This document shows positions 39,622 to 49,292 of a DNA stretch of 64,000 nt, piece after piece. The position numbers and the translations under genes are program-made. The number at the start of each line of letters is the position of its first letter. Position 1 is the first letter of the stretch. The notes beneath the pieces were generated by a model. The model did no database searches. It was not told the origin of the DNA and was given only the letters and a program-made list of their open reading frames with translations. This DNA is from an uncultured Alphaproteobacteria bacterium (GTDB lineage: Bacteria; Pseudomonadota; Alphaproteobacteria; HIMB59): contig CACMWX010000001.1 of NCBI GenBank assembly GCA_902617515.1, positions 29,799 to 93,798 on the forward strand, read 5' to 3'.

Positions 39622-41412
39622 TTGTCCGAGAAACAATTAAATATTCCCAGACAAATTTCAAATACACTCAATTCTGTTAATAAAACCATATCGGAAAACA
39701 AAGAATTAAAAATAAATGTAAATTCAAATATCGTTTTAGAGAAAGATGATACTTTAAACCTTCCTTCAATCTCAAATATTTTCAATTACGAGGATATGCG
39801 TGGTGCAGCAGACTCATTTGCTCTTAAAAAAAAATATCATGATGAAAAACTGTTAAACCAAATAACATCTAAAAATATTGATATTAGAGAAGAAATTATT
39901 TTCTTAGAGCGTTTACGATATGAGACATATGGCTCAAAACCCTTCAAAGGTATTATAAAAAATATTGAGAATAAATGGCTTAAAAGATTAGAGGTATTAA
40001 AATTAAAAAAACAAAAAGACTCTAAAGATTTATTTTATTTTACCTTAACGCATTTTTTCATTGATTTAGTAAACAATAAACTGTGGAAATCAAATAATAA
40101 TCATTTAAAAAATATAACTTCTAAAGACAACATATCAAAATTTTATAACACACTTCAAAAATTATCTCAGAATATTCAAGACCAAAAAGAATATTTAAAC
40201 TTATCGGTAGATTTACTTAGAATTATTTTTCCATCGATTGAGGATGAAAGCCAACCAGATGATAAAGATCTCGAGGAGGGAAATGATGAAGAGGATTTTA
40301 ATCAACAACAAAACCAAGAAGAAAATCAAGCCCAAAAACCTGAAGAAAGCCAATTAGAGGAAAATATGCATACTCCAGAAAATGACTCAGATAATAGTCA
40401 GTCTAGTGTTCAGGGAGAAGAAATTGATATTGAAATTTCAGACCAACAAATTGAAGATATATTTAAGTCAATTGATAGTTATAGAAACCTTAATCAAAAT
40501 TATAAAGCAGCTACAAATCAGTATGATGAAATCATAGAAGCAATTAAATTATGTGATAATGAAGAGTTAGTGGCTCTAAGAAGGCAGCTCGATGAAAAAT
40601 GCGATTTATATCAAAAGCAAATATCAAGATTAGCAAATAAATTGTATCGAAAACTTCAATCAAAACAAAATAGGTCATGGACTTTTGATTTAGATGAAGG
40701 TGTTTTAGATACTTCAAAACTTACCAGGGTTATAACTAATTCAAATAGTTCTCTCTCTTTTAAAAAAGAAAAGGAAATTAAATTTGAAGATACAACGGTA
40801 ACTTTGTTAATTGATAATTCAGGATCAATGAGAGGAAAACCTATTATGATAGCTGCTTTAACAACTGATATGATAGCCGCTACTTTAGAAAAATGTAAAA
40901 TCAAAGTTGAAATTCTTGGATTTACAACAAAAGCATGGAAAGGTGGAAAAACTCGAGAGCATTGGCTTAAAAATGGAAAGCAGAAAAACCCTGGAAGACT
41001 TAATGACCTAAGACATATTATTTATAAATCCGCTGACCAAAACTCAAAAAAATCTAAAATAAATTTAGGCCTAATGTTAAAAGAGGGTCTTTTAAAAGAA
41101 AATATTGATGGTGAGGCTCTTCTTTGGGCAAGTTCTAGAATTTCGAAAAGGCCTGAAAGTAGAAAAATACTAATTGTGATATCTGATGGCGCACCTGTTG
41201 ATGACTCAACACTGTCAGTAAACAACAGTAATTATTTAGAAAAACATCTAAAAAGCACTATTCTTGCGATTGAAGAGAAATCAAACATTGAACTATTGGC
41301 AATAGGTATAGGTCATAACGTAGGTCAGTATTACAGTAAAGCAATTACCATTCATGATGTAGAAGAGCTAGGTGGAATTATGTTTGAAAAAATAGAGTCA
41401 TTATTCGACTAA
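39622..41412 (+). CDS. cobT: Cobaltochelatase subunit CobT (MIDAS protein)
   Basis: Partner of CobS in the ATP-driven chelatase. The 596-aa protein has an N-terminal conserved domain, an acidic glutamine-rich linker (about 210-270) and a C-terminal von Willebrand A domain with the MIDAS motif DNSGSM (398-403), plus DGAPVDDST. The start is TTG at 39622, one base after the cobS gene; no better start is near. The 3' end overlaps tgt convergently by 12 bp. Confidence 0.93.
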   Translation: MSEKQLNIPRQISNTLNSVNKTISENKELKINVNSNIVLEKDDTLNLPSISNIFNYEDMRGAADSFALKKKYHDEKLLNQITSKNIDIREEIIFLERLRYETYGSKPFKGIIKNIENKWLKRLEVLKLKKQKDSKDLFYFTLTHFFIDLVNNKLWKSNNNHLKNITSKDNISKFYNTLQKLSQNIQDQKEYLNLSVDLLRIIFPSIEDESQPDDKDLEEGNDEEDFNQQQNQEENQAQKPEESQLEENMHTPENDSDNSQSSVQGEEIDIEISDQQIEDIFKSIDSYRNLNQNYKAATNQYDEIIEAIKLCDNEELVALRRQLDEKCDLYQKQISRLANKLYRKLQSKQNRSWTFDLDEGVLDTSKLTRVITNSNSSLSFKKEKEIKFEDTTVTLLIDNSGSMRGKPIMIAALTTDMIAATLEKCKIKVEILGFTTKAWKGGKTREHWLKNGKQKNPGRLNDLRHIIYKSADQNSKKSKINLGLMLKEGLLKENIDGEALLWASSRISKRPESRKILIVISDGAPVDDSTLSVNNSNYLEKHLKSTILAIEEKSNIELLAIGIGHNVGQYYSKAITIHDVEELGGIMFEKIESLFD

Positions 41413-42603
41413 ATTAGAAAAAATTTTATTCTTATACTCTTCAAATCTATCCTCATTTATAGTTGATCTTATTTCTTCAAAAAACTTATTCATAAACCAA
41501 ATATTATATATTGATAAAATGGTCATACCAAGCATCTCATTAGCTTTAAACAAATGATGTATATAAGATTTTGAAAATTTATTTATTTCCTGTAATTCAC
41601 ATCCTTCATCAATACTAGAATGATCGTCTTTAAATTTTGAATTGTTTAAATTAATACCTTTACTACTTAATTTTGACATCATGATACCATGTCTAGCGAT
41701 CCTTGTAGGCGATACACAATCAAATGTGTCATATCCAGAACTTACACCATGCAAAATATCATCTAGTCCTCCAATTCCTAGAATATGAATAGGTTTGGAT
41801 TTATCTATATAATTTTCACAGATAGAAAAGATATCGTACATCTGATTTTTTGCACTCCCCAAAGAGCCACCTATTGCAAGTCCATCAAAATTTTTTGAGC
41901 ATGTTTCTTCACATGCGATCTTTCTTAAATCCTCATAAACACCACCTTGTATAATACCATATAGTGATTGTTTTCCTGAGGAACCAAAACTTGAGTTATA
42001 CTTTTTAAATTTTGAGTCGAAAGAATTTTTACATCTTACTGCCCAGCGATGACTCATATACATAGACTTTTCAGTATATTTTTTTGAAACATTAAAGGGC
42101 GTACATTCATCTAAGACAAAAATCAGATCAGCGCCAAAGTCACGTTGTAATTCAATTGATCTCTCAGGTGATAAGAATACTTTATCTCCATTTATATAAT
42201 TTCTAAATGATGCACCATCCTCGGTTATTTTTATGAGAGATTTTCTCTTAGCATTATTGTTTTTTCCTTTAATTTCCTCTGAAACTGACCCATATCCTAG
42301 TGAAAATATTTGATATCCGCCACTATCAGTCATCATAGGTCCATTCCAATCAGTAAAACTCTGTAAACCCCCTTCTTTTGATATGACCTCTGGACCAGGT
42401 TGAAGCATTAAATGGTATGTGTTTGAAAGAATTATTTGTGTTCTTGCTAATTTTAATTGAGAAGGAAGTACAGATTTGACAGTGGCCTTAGTGCCACAAA
42501 AGATAAATGAAGGTGTATTGATTTTACCATGTGCTGTATTAATTAATCCAAGTCGAGCATTTGATAATTTTGACTTTTTTTTTACTTGAAAAAAATTAGT
42601 CAA
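41401..42603 (-). CDS. tgt: tRNA-guanine transglycosylase, zinc site and recognition loop altered
   Basis: Exchanges G34 for a queuosine precursor in GUN-anticodon tRNAs. The 400-aa protein keeps catalytic Asp93 (DSGGYQ) and nucleophile Asp295 (FDCVSPTR), with LDECTP and GIIQGG. Two features are odd. The family's zinc site, three Cys plus His 31 residues after the first Cys, reads Cys335, Leu337, Ile340 and Tyr366, so three of four ligands are lost. The base-recognition loop, usually GGLAVGE, reads GGSLGSA (245-251). TTG at 42603 is the start; it overlaps yhhQ by 8 bp. Confidence 0.93.
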   Translation of the reverse strand: MTNFFQVKKKSKLSNARLGLINTAHGKINTPSFIFCGTKATVKSVLPSQLKLARTQIILSNTYHLMLQPGPEVISKEGGLQSFTDWNGPMMTDSGGYQIFSLGYGSVSEEIKGKNNNAKRKSLIKITEDGASFRNYINGDKVFLSPERSIELQRDFGADLIFVLDECTPFNVSKKYTEKSMYMSHRWAVRCKNSFDSKFKKYNSSFGSSGKQSLYGIIQGGVYEDLRKIACEETCSKNFDGLAIGGSLGSAKNQMYDIFSICENYIDKSKPIHILGIGGLDDILHGVSSGYDTFDCVSPTRIARHGIMMSKLSSKGINLNNSKFKDDHSSIDEGCELQEINKFSKSYIHHLFKANEMLGMTILSIYNIWFMNKFFEEIRSTINEDRFEEYKNKIFSNLVE

Positions 42604-43363
42604 GTTTAGATGGCAAAAAGATCTTCGCTAAATATATAAATATTGTGTCAAATAGACTTAATAAAATTCTAAGTAAATAAATACCTATTCCATAAGAAAT
42701 AATTAAGTCAAATAAAGGCACTGGATTAGAAGATAAGATATTAAATGCAAGAACACTAAATATAATATTATCAATAAATTGCGATACAATTGTTGATGCA
42801 TTATTTCTAAACCAAAGGTTAGTATTTTTATTTTTTAAATAAGAAAATATAAAAATATCAATTTTTTGACTTATAAAAAAAGCACAAATACTTCCAACTA
42901 TTATTGGAAACTGTGGAAGAAAAATAGTCATAATTGATTCATGCATACCATAGCTCCAAGACCATGCAGGATGTTCATCAGGATTAATTGGAGCCATAGA
43001 TATTGTTAAAAACATAAGTACTGTTGAAAATAAGTATGCTGCAATACCGAGGTATATACATTTAGTTGCAGATTTTTTATCAAAATATTCATTCAATATG
43101 TCAGTACAAAGAAATATAGAAATAAACAAAACAGTTCCTAAGGCCATAGGTTCAGGAAAGAAGGGAAAGTCTACAACTTTAAGAACTTGAATATTAGCTA
43201 ATATGATTGCAATCGCTACGTAAACATAAATACCTGTTTTTCCGAAGAACTTAAGTGAAAGTAAAATAGAAAGATAACAAAAGATAATTTGAAATAACCA
43301 AATAATTACTATTGAGGAATTATTTAAGTTATTTGATAAATTTAAAAATAATTCTTGAAACAT
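42596..43363 (-). CDS. yhhQ: Queuosine precursor transporter (YhhQ/VUT family)
   Basis: A 255-aa membrane protein with about six membrane segments of the YhhQ/VUT family, recognised by the segments ILNEYFDKKSATKCIYLG and SQFIDNIIFSVLAF. YhhQ imports preQ0 or preQ1 in E. coli, and relatives import queuine. It lies directly upstream of tgt and overlaps it by 8 bp, so import and tRNA insertion are coupled; this suggests salvage rather than de novo synthesis. Confidence 0.87.
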   Translation of the reverse strand: MFQELFLNLSNNLNNSSIVIIWLFQIIFCYLSILLSLKFFGKTGIYVYVAIAIILANIQVLKVVDFPFFPEPMALGTVLFISIFLCTDILNEYFDKKSATKCIYLGIAAYLFSTVLMFLTISMAPINPDEHPAWSWSYGMHESIMTIFLPQFPIIVGSICAFFISQKIDIFIFSYLKNKNTNLWFRNNASTIVSQFIDNIIFSVLAFNILSSNPVPLFDLIISYGIGIYLLRILLSLFDTIFIYLAKIFLPSKLD

Positions 43364-43657
43364 TTAGCTAGCTTTTTTGCTAACGTTTTTTTCGATTTGT
43401 TTTTTTATTTTTAGAGCTTTATCAGTTAAAGATCGTGAGCTAGTTTTATTTAAAAATTGATCTAAACCACCATGTTTATCAATAGTTCTAAGTGTAGACG
43501 AAGCTATTCTTACTCTAAATTTTCTTTGTAAAGACTCACTGAATAGAGTTACGTTATTTAAATTAACCATAAAACGCCTTTTGGACTTTATATTTGAATG
43601 GCTAACATTATGGCCAGTTTGGTGTTTTTTTCCTGTAATATCGCAAGATCTAGACAT
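43364..43657 (-). CDS. rpmB: 50S ribosomal protein bL28
   Basis: A 97-aa L28 with the family N-terminus MSRSCDITGKKHQTGHNVSH and the segment RFMVNLNNV. It abuts yhhQ with no gap (yhhQ starts one base after its stop). The terminal tail ISKKAS-type lysine-rich sequence is typical of alphaproteobacterial L28. A 47-bp gap separates it from the HAD gene. Confidence 0.96.
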   Translation of the reverse strand: MSRSCDITGKKHQTGHNVSHSNIKSKRRFMVNLNNVTLFSESLQRKFRVRIASSTLRTIDKHGGLDQFLNKTSSRSLTDKALKIKKQIEKNVSKKAS

Positions 43658-43704
43658 GAAATGAGTTTATAATATAAAAGTTCCTTTTTTACAATGATAG
43701 TTTC

Positions 43705-44526
43705 TTATATTTTAAGGTCACTTATTGCGTAATTTGGTTTGTACTGTTTGATTAAATCTTTGATTTCTGGCCCATTATTCAATTGAGATCTATGAATGCC
43801 ATTTTTAATCCAAAGTGTATCAAATTTCATCTTGTTGCCTCCATCTATATCATGCCAAAGAGAGTCCCCAATTACTAAAACTTTTTTTGGATTTTTTATT
43901 TTAATTCTCTTTATTATATTTTCATAAATAGGTTTATAGGGTTTACCATATCTAAATACTATTCCACCTAAATCTGAGTATAAGTTTGCGATAGTGCCGC
44001 CACACATAGAGAGTTTATTTTTATTATGAACTAAATAATCTGGGTTAGCGCATAGCAAAGGTAAATTAAATTTTAACATTTTATCTAGTTCTTCTGCGAA
44101 GTCTAAAATTGTTAAACCATCCTTTAAATCTGCAATCATCGCGAAATTTGCTTTTTGAATGTTATTAGTACAGTCCAAATTAAAAAATTTTATTTTTTCT
44201 TTTGGTAATTTAAGAGGGAAGCATTTTTTTCCATATTTATTATAAATATCTTTTTCTAAAAAATTCAATGCTATTTGCCCACTAGTAATACAATAATCAT
44301 ACAAATTATTGTCTATACCTAATTTATCTAAATTATTTATAGAAAATTTTGTTGGTCTTGAGGAATTAGATACTAAGATAACACACTTATTTTTCTTTTT
44401 TAAAAAACTTAAGCATTCCTCTGCCATAGGGAACTTACTACTTCCATTATGTAAAACGCCCCATTGGTCAAAAAGAAAATAATCATAATTATTAACAACT
44501 TTTTTAAAAGACGAAATTGATATCAA
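43705..44526 (-). CDS. HAD-superfamily class IIA phosphatase (TIGR01459 type)
   Basis: A 273-aa phosphatase of the NagD-like group. Motif 1 is FDQWGVLHNG (first Asp as nucleophile), motif 2 LVSNSSRP, and motif 4 VIGDSLWHDIDGG, with the general acid region altered from DxD to DQW as in the TIGR01459 subfamily. Substrate unknown. The start is TTG at 44526, overlapping the pyrD stop as TTGA. Confidence 0.87.
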   Translation of the reverse strand: MISISSFKKVVNNYDYFLFDQWGVLHNGSSKFPMAEECLSFLKKKNKCVILVSNSSRPTKFSINNLDKLGIDNNLYDYCITSGQIALNFLEKDIYNKYGKKCFPLKLPKEKIKFFNLDCTNNIQKANFAMIADLKDGLTILDFAEELDKMLKFNLPLLCANPDYLVHNKNKLSMCGGTIANLYSDLGGIVFRYGKPYKPIYENIIKRIKIKNPKKVLVIGDSLWHDIDGGNKMKFDTLWIKNGIHRSQLNNGPEIKDLIKQYKPNYAISDLKI

Positions 44527-45566
44527 GAATATTGTCCTATTACTTCAGAAATATTTCTAAAACCTTGTTGTTGAATTAAATTTTTCAAATCATAAGTCAT
44601 TTTTCTAACATGATAAGGACCCTCATATGTAAAGCTACTATATATTTGAATTAATGAGGCTCCTAATTTCATTTTAGTTAAGATATCATTGGCATCAAAA
44701 ATCCCCCCTACTCCTATAATTTTAATTTTCCCTGAAGTCAGAGTATAAAAATCTCTAATTAACTCATTTGACTTAAGAAATAGTGGTCTACCACTTACTC
44801 CTCCCTCTAACTTTTCATTAACCATAGATTTATTAATTGTTGTGTTAGTCAGTATTAGCCCATCCACATCATTTGCCAGTGAAATCAATGAAATATCCTT
44901 TTTATCCTGATCAGAAATATCTGGTGAAATTTTGAATAAAACAGGGATTTTTGAGTTATTCTCATCTCTTAGCCTATGAATATTTGTAACAATCTTTTCA
45001 AAATTTTGAGATTTAAGATTATCTCTCAATCCAGGTGTATTTGGTGAAGATAAATTGATCACAATGTAATCACCAAGTCTATACAGTCTATCGAAAAGCT
45101 TTTTGAGATCATCTAAAATTTCTACGGTATCCTTATTGTTACCGATGTTTATGCCAATGATTTTATCTTGGAAGTTTTCTTTTAGGTTTGAGTTATTGAT
45201 ATTTCTTTCAAATACATCCATGCCTTTATTATTAAACCCTAAAGAATTTATTAATGCTTTTTGTGCAGGGAACCTATGAATTCTAGGTTTTGTGTTGCCT
45301 CTTTGAGGCAAAGGTGTCACTGTTCCCAACTCAGTAAAACTAAATCCTAAATTTAATATTGGATTTATCACCTCTGCATTTTTGTCAAAACCTGCCGATA
45401 ACCCTATAGGAGTTTTGAAAGTTCTTCCCCATATTGTTTGTTCAAGGATTTCTGTATTTTTACAAATAATTTTTGGATAAATGCCTAATTTGAGAGCTTT
45501 TATAGATATATTATGTGATAATTCTGGATCTAGCTTTTTGAGAATACGATGAGCTAAATTATACAT
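44523..45566 (-). CDS. pyrD: Dihydroorotate dehydrogenase, class 2
   Basis: Membrane-associated, quinone-linked enzyme of pyrimidine synthesis. The 347-aa protein has the class 2 N-terminal helices (MYNLAHRILKKLDPELSHN), FMN site GLSAGFDKNA, and the catalytic Ser in NLSSPNTPGLR. GVGGIFDANDI near the C-terminus binds the flavin phosphate. It overlaps lysK by 8 bp and the HAD gene by 4 bp, within a minus-strand operon with ferredoxin. Confidence 0.95.
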   Translation of the reverse strand: MYNLAHRILKKLDPELSHNISIKALKLGIYPKIICKNTEILEQTIWGRTFKTPIGLSAGFDKNAEVINPILNLGFSFTELGTVTPLPQRGNTKPRIHRFPAQKALINSLGFNNKGMDVFERNINNSNLKENFQDKIIGINIGNNKDTVEILDDLKKLFDRLYRLGDYIVINLSSPNTPGLRDNLKSQNFEKIVTNIHRLRDENNSKIPVLFKISPDISDQDKKDISLISLANDVDGLILTNTTINKSMVNEKLEGGVSGRPLFLKSNELIRDFYTLTSGKIKIIGVGGIFDANDILTKMKLGASLIQIYSSFTYEGPYHVRKMTYDLKNLIQQQGFRNISEVIGQYS

Positions 45567-47106
45567 TTAGCTTCGAGTTGAACAACTCCAGAGTTTTATC
45601 TTTTGTATAAATTTTAGTAAATGAACCCAATCTTGGCCCATTCTCTTGACCAAAAACAACTTGATAAATAAGTTTAAAAAATTCTTTAATATTCTCTTTA
45701 TAAACGGAATTTTTTCCGACACTGAAAATTGCAGTTTGAAATTCATCTGCATCAGCCGAAGACTCTACTTCTTTTAATTTAGACACAACTTCTTTAAGTA
45801 TAATTAATTCTTCAGAATTTGGAATTTTAAAGTTTAAATTTGGTTGTATAAAGTCCCTAAAATAATTAATACCACAATCAATCATTCTATTAATAAGATC
45901 AGTTTCCGCTTTACTAAAATTAGATTGATAATTTTTTATTAAACCAAAAATCACATTAGAGTCCTCTGACTTGCAAACTGATATTATATTTAGGATTAAA
46001 CTATAATTAATTTTAGATTTATATGATGGGTTTTCAGCTTTATGAATATGCCAAGCAGGGTTGTCTGGGTTCAAATCGTCAGACTCTAATTTGTTAACAT
46101 GCGATAAGTATTCATCGGTATTTTTAGGAATTACATCAAAATAAAGTTTCTTTGCAGTTGTTGGTCTCTGATACATAAACATGGCCAAACTCTCTTCAAT
46201 AGAATATTTGAGCCAATCATCGATGCTTATACCATTGCCTTTTGACTTACTAATTTTTTCAGCATTTTCATCGAGAAATAGTTCATAAATTAAATTTTCA
46301 GGAGGCTTAGAACCGATTATCTTACATATCTTTGATGATAGGGTATAGCTCTCTGTTAAATCCTTACCACACATTTCATAGTCCACACCGAAAGCAGCCC
46401 ACCTCATTGCCCAATCAACTTTCCACTGAAGTTTACAATTGCCATCTAAAACTGATTTAGACTTCAATACACCGTCCTCATAATATGAAATAGAAAATTC
46501 TTCATTATTAATTTCTTCAATTGGAACTTGCAATATTTTACCAGTTATTTCACTGATTGGAAAAAATGGACTATAAGATTTTCTTCTTTCTTCACCAAGT
46601 GTAGGAAGAACTACATTAATAATTTCATCATAATTTTTTATAATTTTCTTTATTGTTTCATTAAACAATCCTGATTTATAAGCATCTGTTGAACTTTGAA
46701 AAGAAAAAGGCAAATTAAATCTATTTAAAAAATCTTTAAGTTTTGAATTATTATGTTCACCAAAACTATTAAACAACTCAAAAGGATCTGGGACGGATGT
46801 CAAAGGGTAATCAAGGTAGTTAGATAATTTTTCTTTGTTTGGGATGTTATCAGGGACTTTTCTAAAGCCATCCATATCATCAGAAAATGCTATGAGGTCT
46901 GTCTCTTTACCAGTCAATTTTTCATAACAAAATCTTACCATATTTGTCCTTAGCACTTCCCCAAAAGTACCTATATGAGGTAAGCCGGATGGGCCGTACC
47001 CAGTTTCAAAGATTATTTTGTCTTTAGGATTATTTTTTTTAAAGCGTTTTACAATTTTTTTTGCTTCATTAAATGGCCAGGATTTGTATGAGTTATAATC
47101 AGTCAA
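45559..47106 (-). CDS. lysK: Lysyl-tRNA synthetase, class I
   Basis: Charges tRNA-Lys with the class I fold found in archaea and alphaproteobacteria, unlike the class II enzyme of most bacteria. The 515-aa protein has the HIGH-type motif PSGLPHIGTFGE (about 38-49) and the KMSKS-type KISKSKGNGIS (about 283-293). The start is TTG at 47106, overlapping the ferredoxin stop as TTGA, because no ATG lies near the conserved N-terminus. Confidence 0.95.
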   Translation of the reverse strand: MTDYNSYKSWPFNEAKKIVKRFKKNNPKDKIIFETGYGPSGLPHIGTFGEVLRTNMVRFCYEKLTGKETDLIAFSDDMDGFRKVPDNIPNKEKLSNYLDYPLTSVPDPFELFNSFGEHNNSKLKDFLNRFNLPFSFQSSTDAYKSGLFNETIKKIIKNYDEIINVVLPTLGEERRKSYSPFFPISEITGKILQVPIEEINNEEFSISYYEDGVLKSKSVLDGNCKLQWKVDWAMRWAAFGVDYEMCGKDLTESYTLSSKICKIIGSKPPENLIYELFLDENAEKISKSKGNGISIDDWLKYSIEESLAMFMYQRPTTAKKLYFDVIPKNTDEYLSHVNKLESDDLNPDNPAWHIHKAENPSYKSKINYSLILNIISVCKSEDSNVIFGLIKNYQSNFSKAETDLINRMIDCGINYFRDFIQPNLNFKIPNSEELIILKEVVSKLKEVESSADADEFQTAIFSVGKNSVYKENIKEFFKLIYQVVFGQENGPRLGSFTKIYTKDKTLELFNSKLNV

Positions 47107-47420
47107 AATTTAGGTGCTAATGTTAGAGTAATACCATTGAGCTCTTCTGTAAATGGAATTTGACATGAGAGTCTTGAATTTTTTTTTATATCCATAGCTT
47201 GGTCAAGCATAGATTCTTCATCGTCATCAGCTTTTGATATTTTTTCTAACCAATTTTCATCGACATAACAATGACAGGTAGCACAAGCGCAACAACCCCC
47301 ACATATAGCCTCAATATCTAATCCAGCACCTCTAATAATCTCCATTATTGAAAAACCAACTGTTGCTTCAATTTTATGAGGTGAACCCTCATGATCTATA
47401 ACGTTAATATGATATGTCAT
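47103..47420 (-). CDS. Adrenodoxin-type [2Fe-2S] ferredoxin
   Basis: A 105-aa ferredoxin with the cluster cysteines in AICGGCCACATCHCYV (Cys-x5-Cys-x2-Cys) and a fourth in SRLSCQI. The acidic stretch DDDEESML is the usual partner-binding surface. It probably serves Fe-S assembly or a monooxygenase; the role is inferred. It heads a minus-strand operon with lysK and pyrD, and a triple repeat (47440-47465) lies 20-45 bp before its ATG. Confidence 0.93.
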   Translation of the reverse strand: MTYHINVIDHEGSPHKIEATVGFSIMEIIRGAGLDIEAICGGCCACATCHCYVDENWLEKISKADDDEESMLDQAMDIKKNSRLSCQIPFTEELNGITLTLAPKF

Positions 47421-47439
47421 TTTGAAACTTTTAAATATT

Positions 47440-47465
47440 TAGACTATAAGGTCTATCAGTTAGAC
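47440..47465. promoter_or_regulatory. Three-arm TAGAC/GTCTA repeat upstream of ferredoxin
   Basis: On the plus strand TAGAC (47440-47444), GTCTA (47451-47455) and TAGAC (47461-47465) alternate at 10-11 bp spacing, forming two overlapping inverted repeats. The arms lie on one helical face. The ferredoxin-strand TTATAG element, a possible -10, falls between the first two arms. This looks like a candidate transcription-factor operator; no known motif is assigned. Confidence 0.4.
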
Positions 47466-47528
47466 AGGCTTAATGCGACTAAAATTAATATACTAAATAT
47501 ATTCTAAAAAATTATAAATTTAGATTAG

Positions 47529-48548
47529 ATGTATAAATCCGAGAATTTTCTGATAAGTCTTTGGCTTGTAAGTCTCATGTCAATTATATTGCTGATGATC
47601 ATTGTTGGTGGTTTGACAAGATTAACTGAGTCTGGTTTGTCCATGGTTGATTGGAGATTATTTATGGGAACAATACCTCCTTTATCTCATGGAGATTGGT
47701 TAAAAGTTTTTGAAGACTATAAGCAATATCCTGAATACCAAATAAAAAATATAAACATGACACTATCAGAGTTTAAATACATCTTTTGGTGGGAATATGG
47801 ACATAGAGTATTGGGAAGACTAATAGGAATTATTTTTATCATCCCTTTTATTTACTTTGCTTTGAAAAAATACTTTTCTAATGAAGAGCTATACTCATGT
47901 TCATTTCTTCTTTTTCTTGGAGGTGCACAAGGTATTATCGGATGGTGGATGGTAAAAAGTGGATTAGATGTTAATCCATACGTTAGCCATTTAAGACTTG
48001 CCGTTCACTTAATTATAGCTCAAATAATTCTCTCTTTAATTGCTTATCTTTACTTAAAAAGGCTTGATATTGGAATTTATAAAAATAATTTTAGCTCACA
48101 TAAAACTTTTTTTATTTTTTTTAATATAATAATTTTTTTTACTATAATTTACGGTGCCTTTATGGCTGGTTTAGATGCAGGAAAATCATTTAATACTTGG
48201 CCCAAAATGGGAGATAATTACATACCTGAGAATTTAATTTTTATTGAGGATCGACTTTTTGGTTTTTTTGATAACAGTGTCTTCATACATTTTTTTCATA
48301 GAGCCTTAGCATATTTATCATTTTTAACAATTCTTTATATGTGCCTTAAACATTTTAAGGGAATTGAAAATAAATATCAAAAAATCCATTTCTTGATTGT
48401 GCTATTTCTAGTTTTAATTCAGTTATTTATTGGTGTTTTTGTTGTTTTGAGTAATGTTCAAGTCTCTTTGGGATCTATCCATCAAATAATAGGCACTTTA
48501 TTGTTTGTATCAGCTACCTGTTATAGCCTTCAAATACTTAAGAATTAA
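47529..48548 (+). CDS. ctaA: Heme A synthase CtaA (COX15)
   Basis: Oxidises heme O to heme A for cytochrome oxidase. The 339-aa membrane protein has about eight segments with paired conserved His: GGLTRLTESGLSMVDW (about 27-42), WWEYGHRVLGR, HLRLAVHL and FHRALAYLSF, and HQIIGTLL. It is of the COX15 (type 2, alphaproteobacterial) kind. It faces the ferredoxin across 108 bp, the longest spacer in the window apart from 34918-35099. Confidence 0.94.
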   Translation: MYKSENFLISLWLVSLMSIILLMIIVGGLTRLTESGLSMVDWRLFMGTIPPLSHGDWLKVFEDYKQYPEYQIKNINMTLSEFKYIFWWEYGHRVLGRLIGIIFIIPFIYFALKKYFSNEELYSCSFLLFLGGAQGIIGWWMVKSGLDVNPYVSHLRLAVHLIIAQIILSLIAYLYLKRLDIGIYKNNFSSHKTFFIFFNIIIFFTIIYGAFMAGLDAGKSFNTWPKMGDNYIPENLIFIEDRLFGFFDNSVFIHFFHRALAYLSFLTILYMCLKHFKGIENKYQKIHFLIVLFLVLIQLFIGVFVVLSNVQVSLGSIHQIIGTLLFVSATCYSLQILKN

Positions 48549-48580
48549 ATCTAATTAGGGTTACATTTTGTATAAACTGC

Positions 48581-49282
48581 ATGGGTAAAATTCTGGTTAT
48601 CGGTGCAAATGGTTCTGTTGGCAAATCGTGTGTTAACAACCTAAAAGATGATAATGATTTAGTTCTAATATCAAGAAGTGAGTTTGATAGTGATATTGAA
48701 GGTAATTTTGAAAAAAATGTTTTAGATATTAATGATTACACGAATACAGAAAGTTTCATACAATCTATTAACTATGAAATATCTGGTATAATTTTTGCCA
48801 TTGGCTCGATAAACTTAAAACCTTTTTCAAGCACTTCTGTTGATGATTTTAAAAAAATTATGGATGAAAATTTTTATAATATCGTTCATTTCCTTAATCA
48901 TTGCATAACTAAGATGTCGGATTCATCTTCAGTAGTATTTTTTTCATCAATAGCAGCTGTTAGAGGTTTTAAAAATCATACAGCAATCTCTTCTGCAAAA
49001 AGTGCATTAATTGGTTTATCAAATTCTTTAGCCGCAGACTATGCTCCAAAGATAAGATTTAATACTATATCTCCTAGCCTATCTTTTTCCAAAATGTCAA
49101 ATTTTATGGTTTCTAATGAAAAGGTTGCTGAAGGAATTGGAAAACTTCACCCTATGTCAAGACTTGGAACAGGTGATGACATAGGTAATTTGGCTTCTTT
49201 CTTGGTATCTAAAAAATCATCATGGATTACAGGACAAAACTTCCTACTAGACGGTGGAAGATCAACTTTAATCACAAAATAA
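48581..49282 (+). CDS. SDR-family protein lacking the catalytic tyrosine
   Basis: A 233-aa short-chain dehydrogenase/reductase-like protein. Rossmann motif GANGSVGKS (8-16), Ser123 in FFSSIAAV and Lys140 are in place, but the usual Tyr of YxxxK is Ile136 (ISSAK). The C-terminal TGQNFLLDGGRSTL is typical of SDRs. Similar Tyr-less SDRs exist; here activity is uncertain. It is followed 10 bp later by the photolyase-like gene. Confidence 0.82.
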   Translation: MGKILVIGANGSVGKSCVNNLKDDNDLVLISRSEFDSDIEGNFEKNVLDINDYTNTESFIQSINYEISGIIFAIGSINLKPFSSTSVDDFKKIMDENFYNIVHFLNHCITKMSDSSSVVFFSSIAAVRGFKNHTAISSAKSALIGLSNSLAADYAPKIRFNTISPSLSFSKMSNFMVSNEKVAEGIGKLHPMSRLGTGDDIGNLASFLVSKKSSWITGQNFLLDGGRSTLITK

Positions 49283-49292
49283 TAAAAACAAA

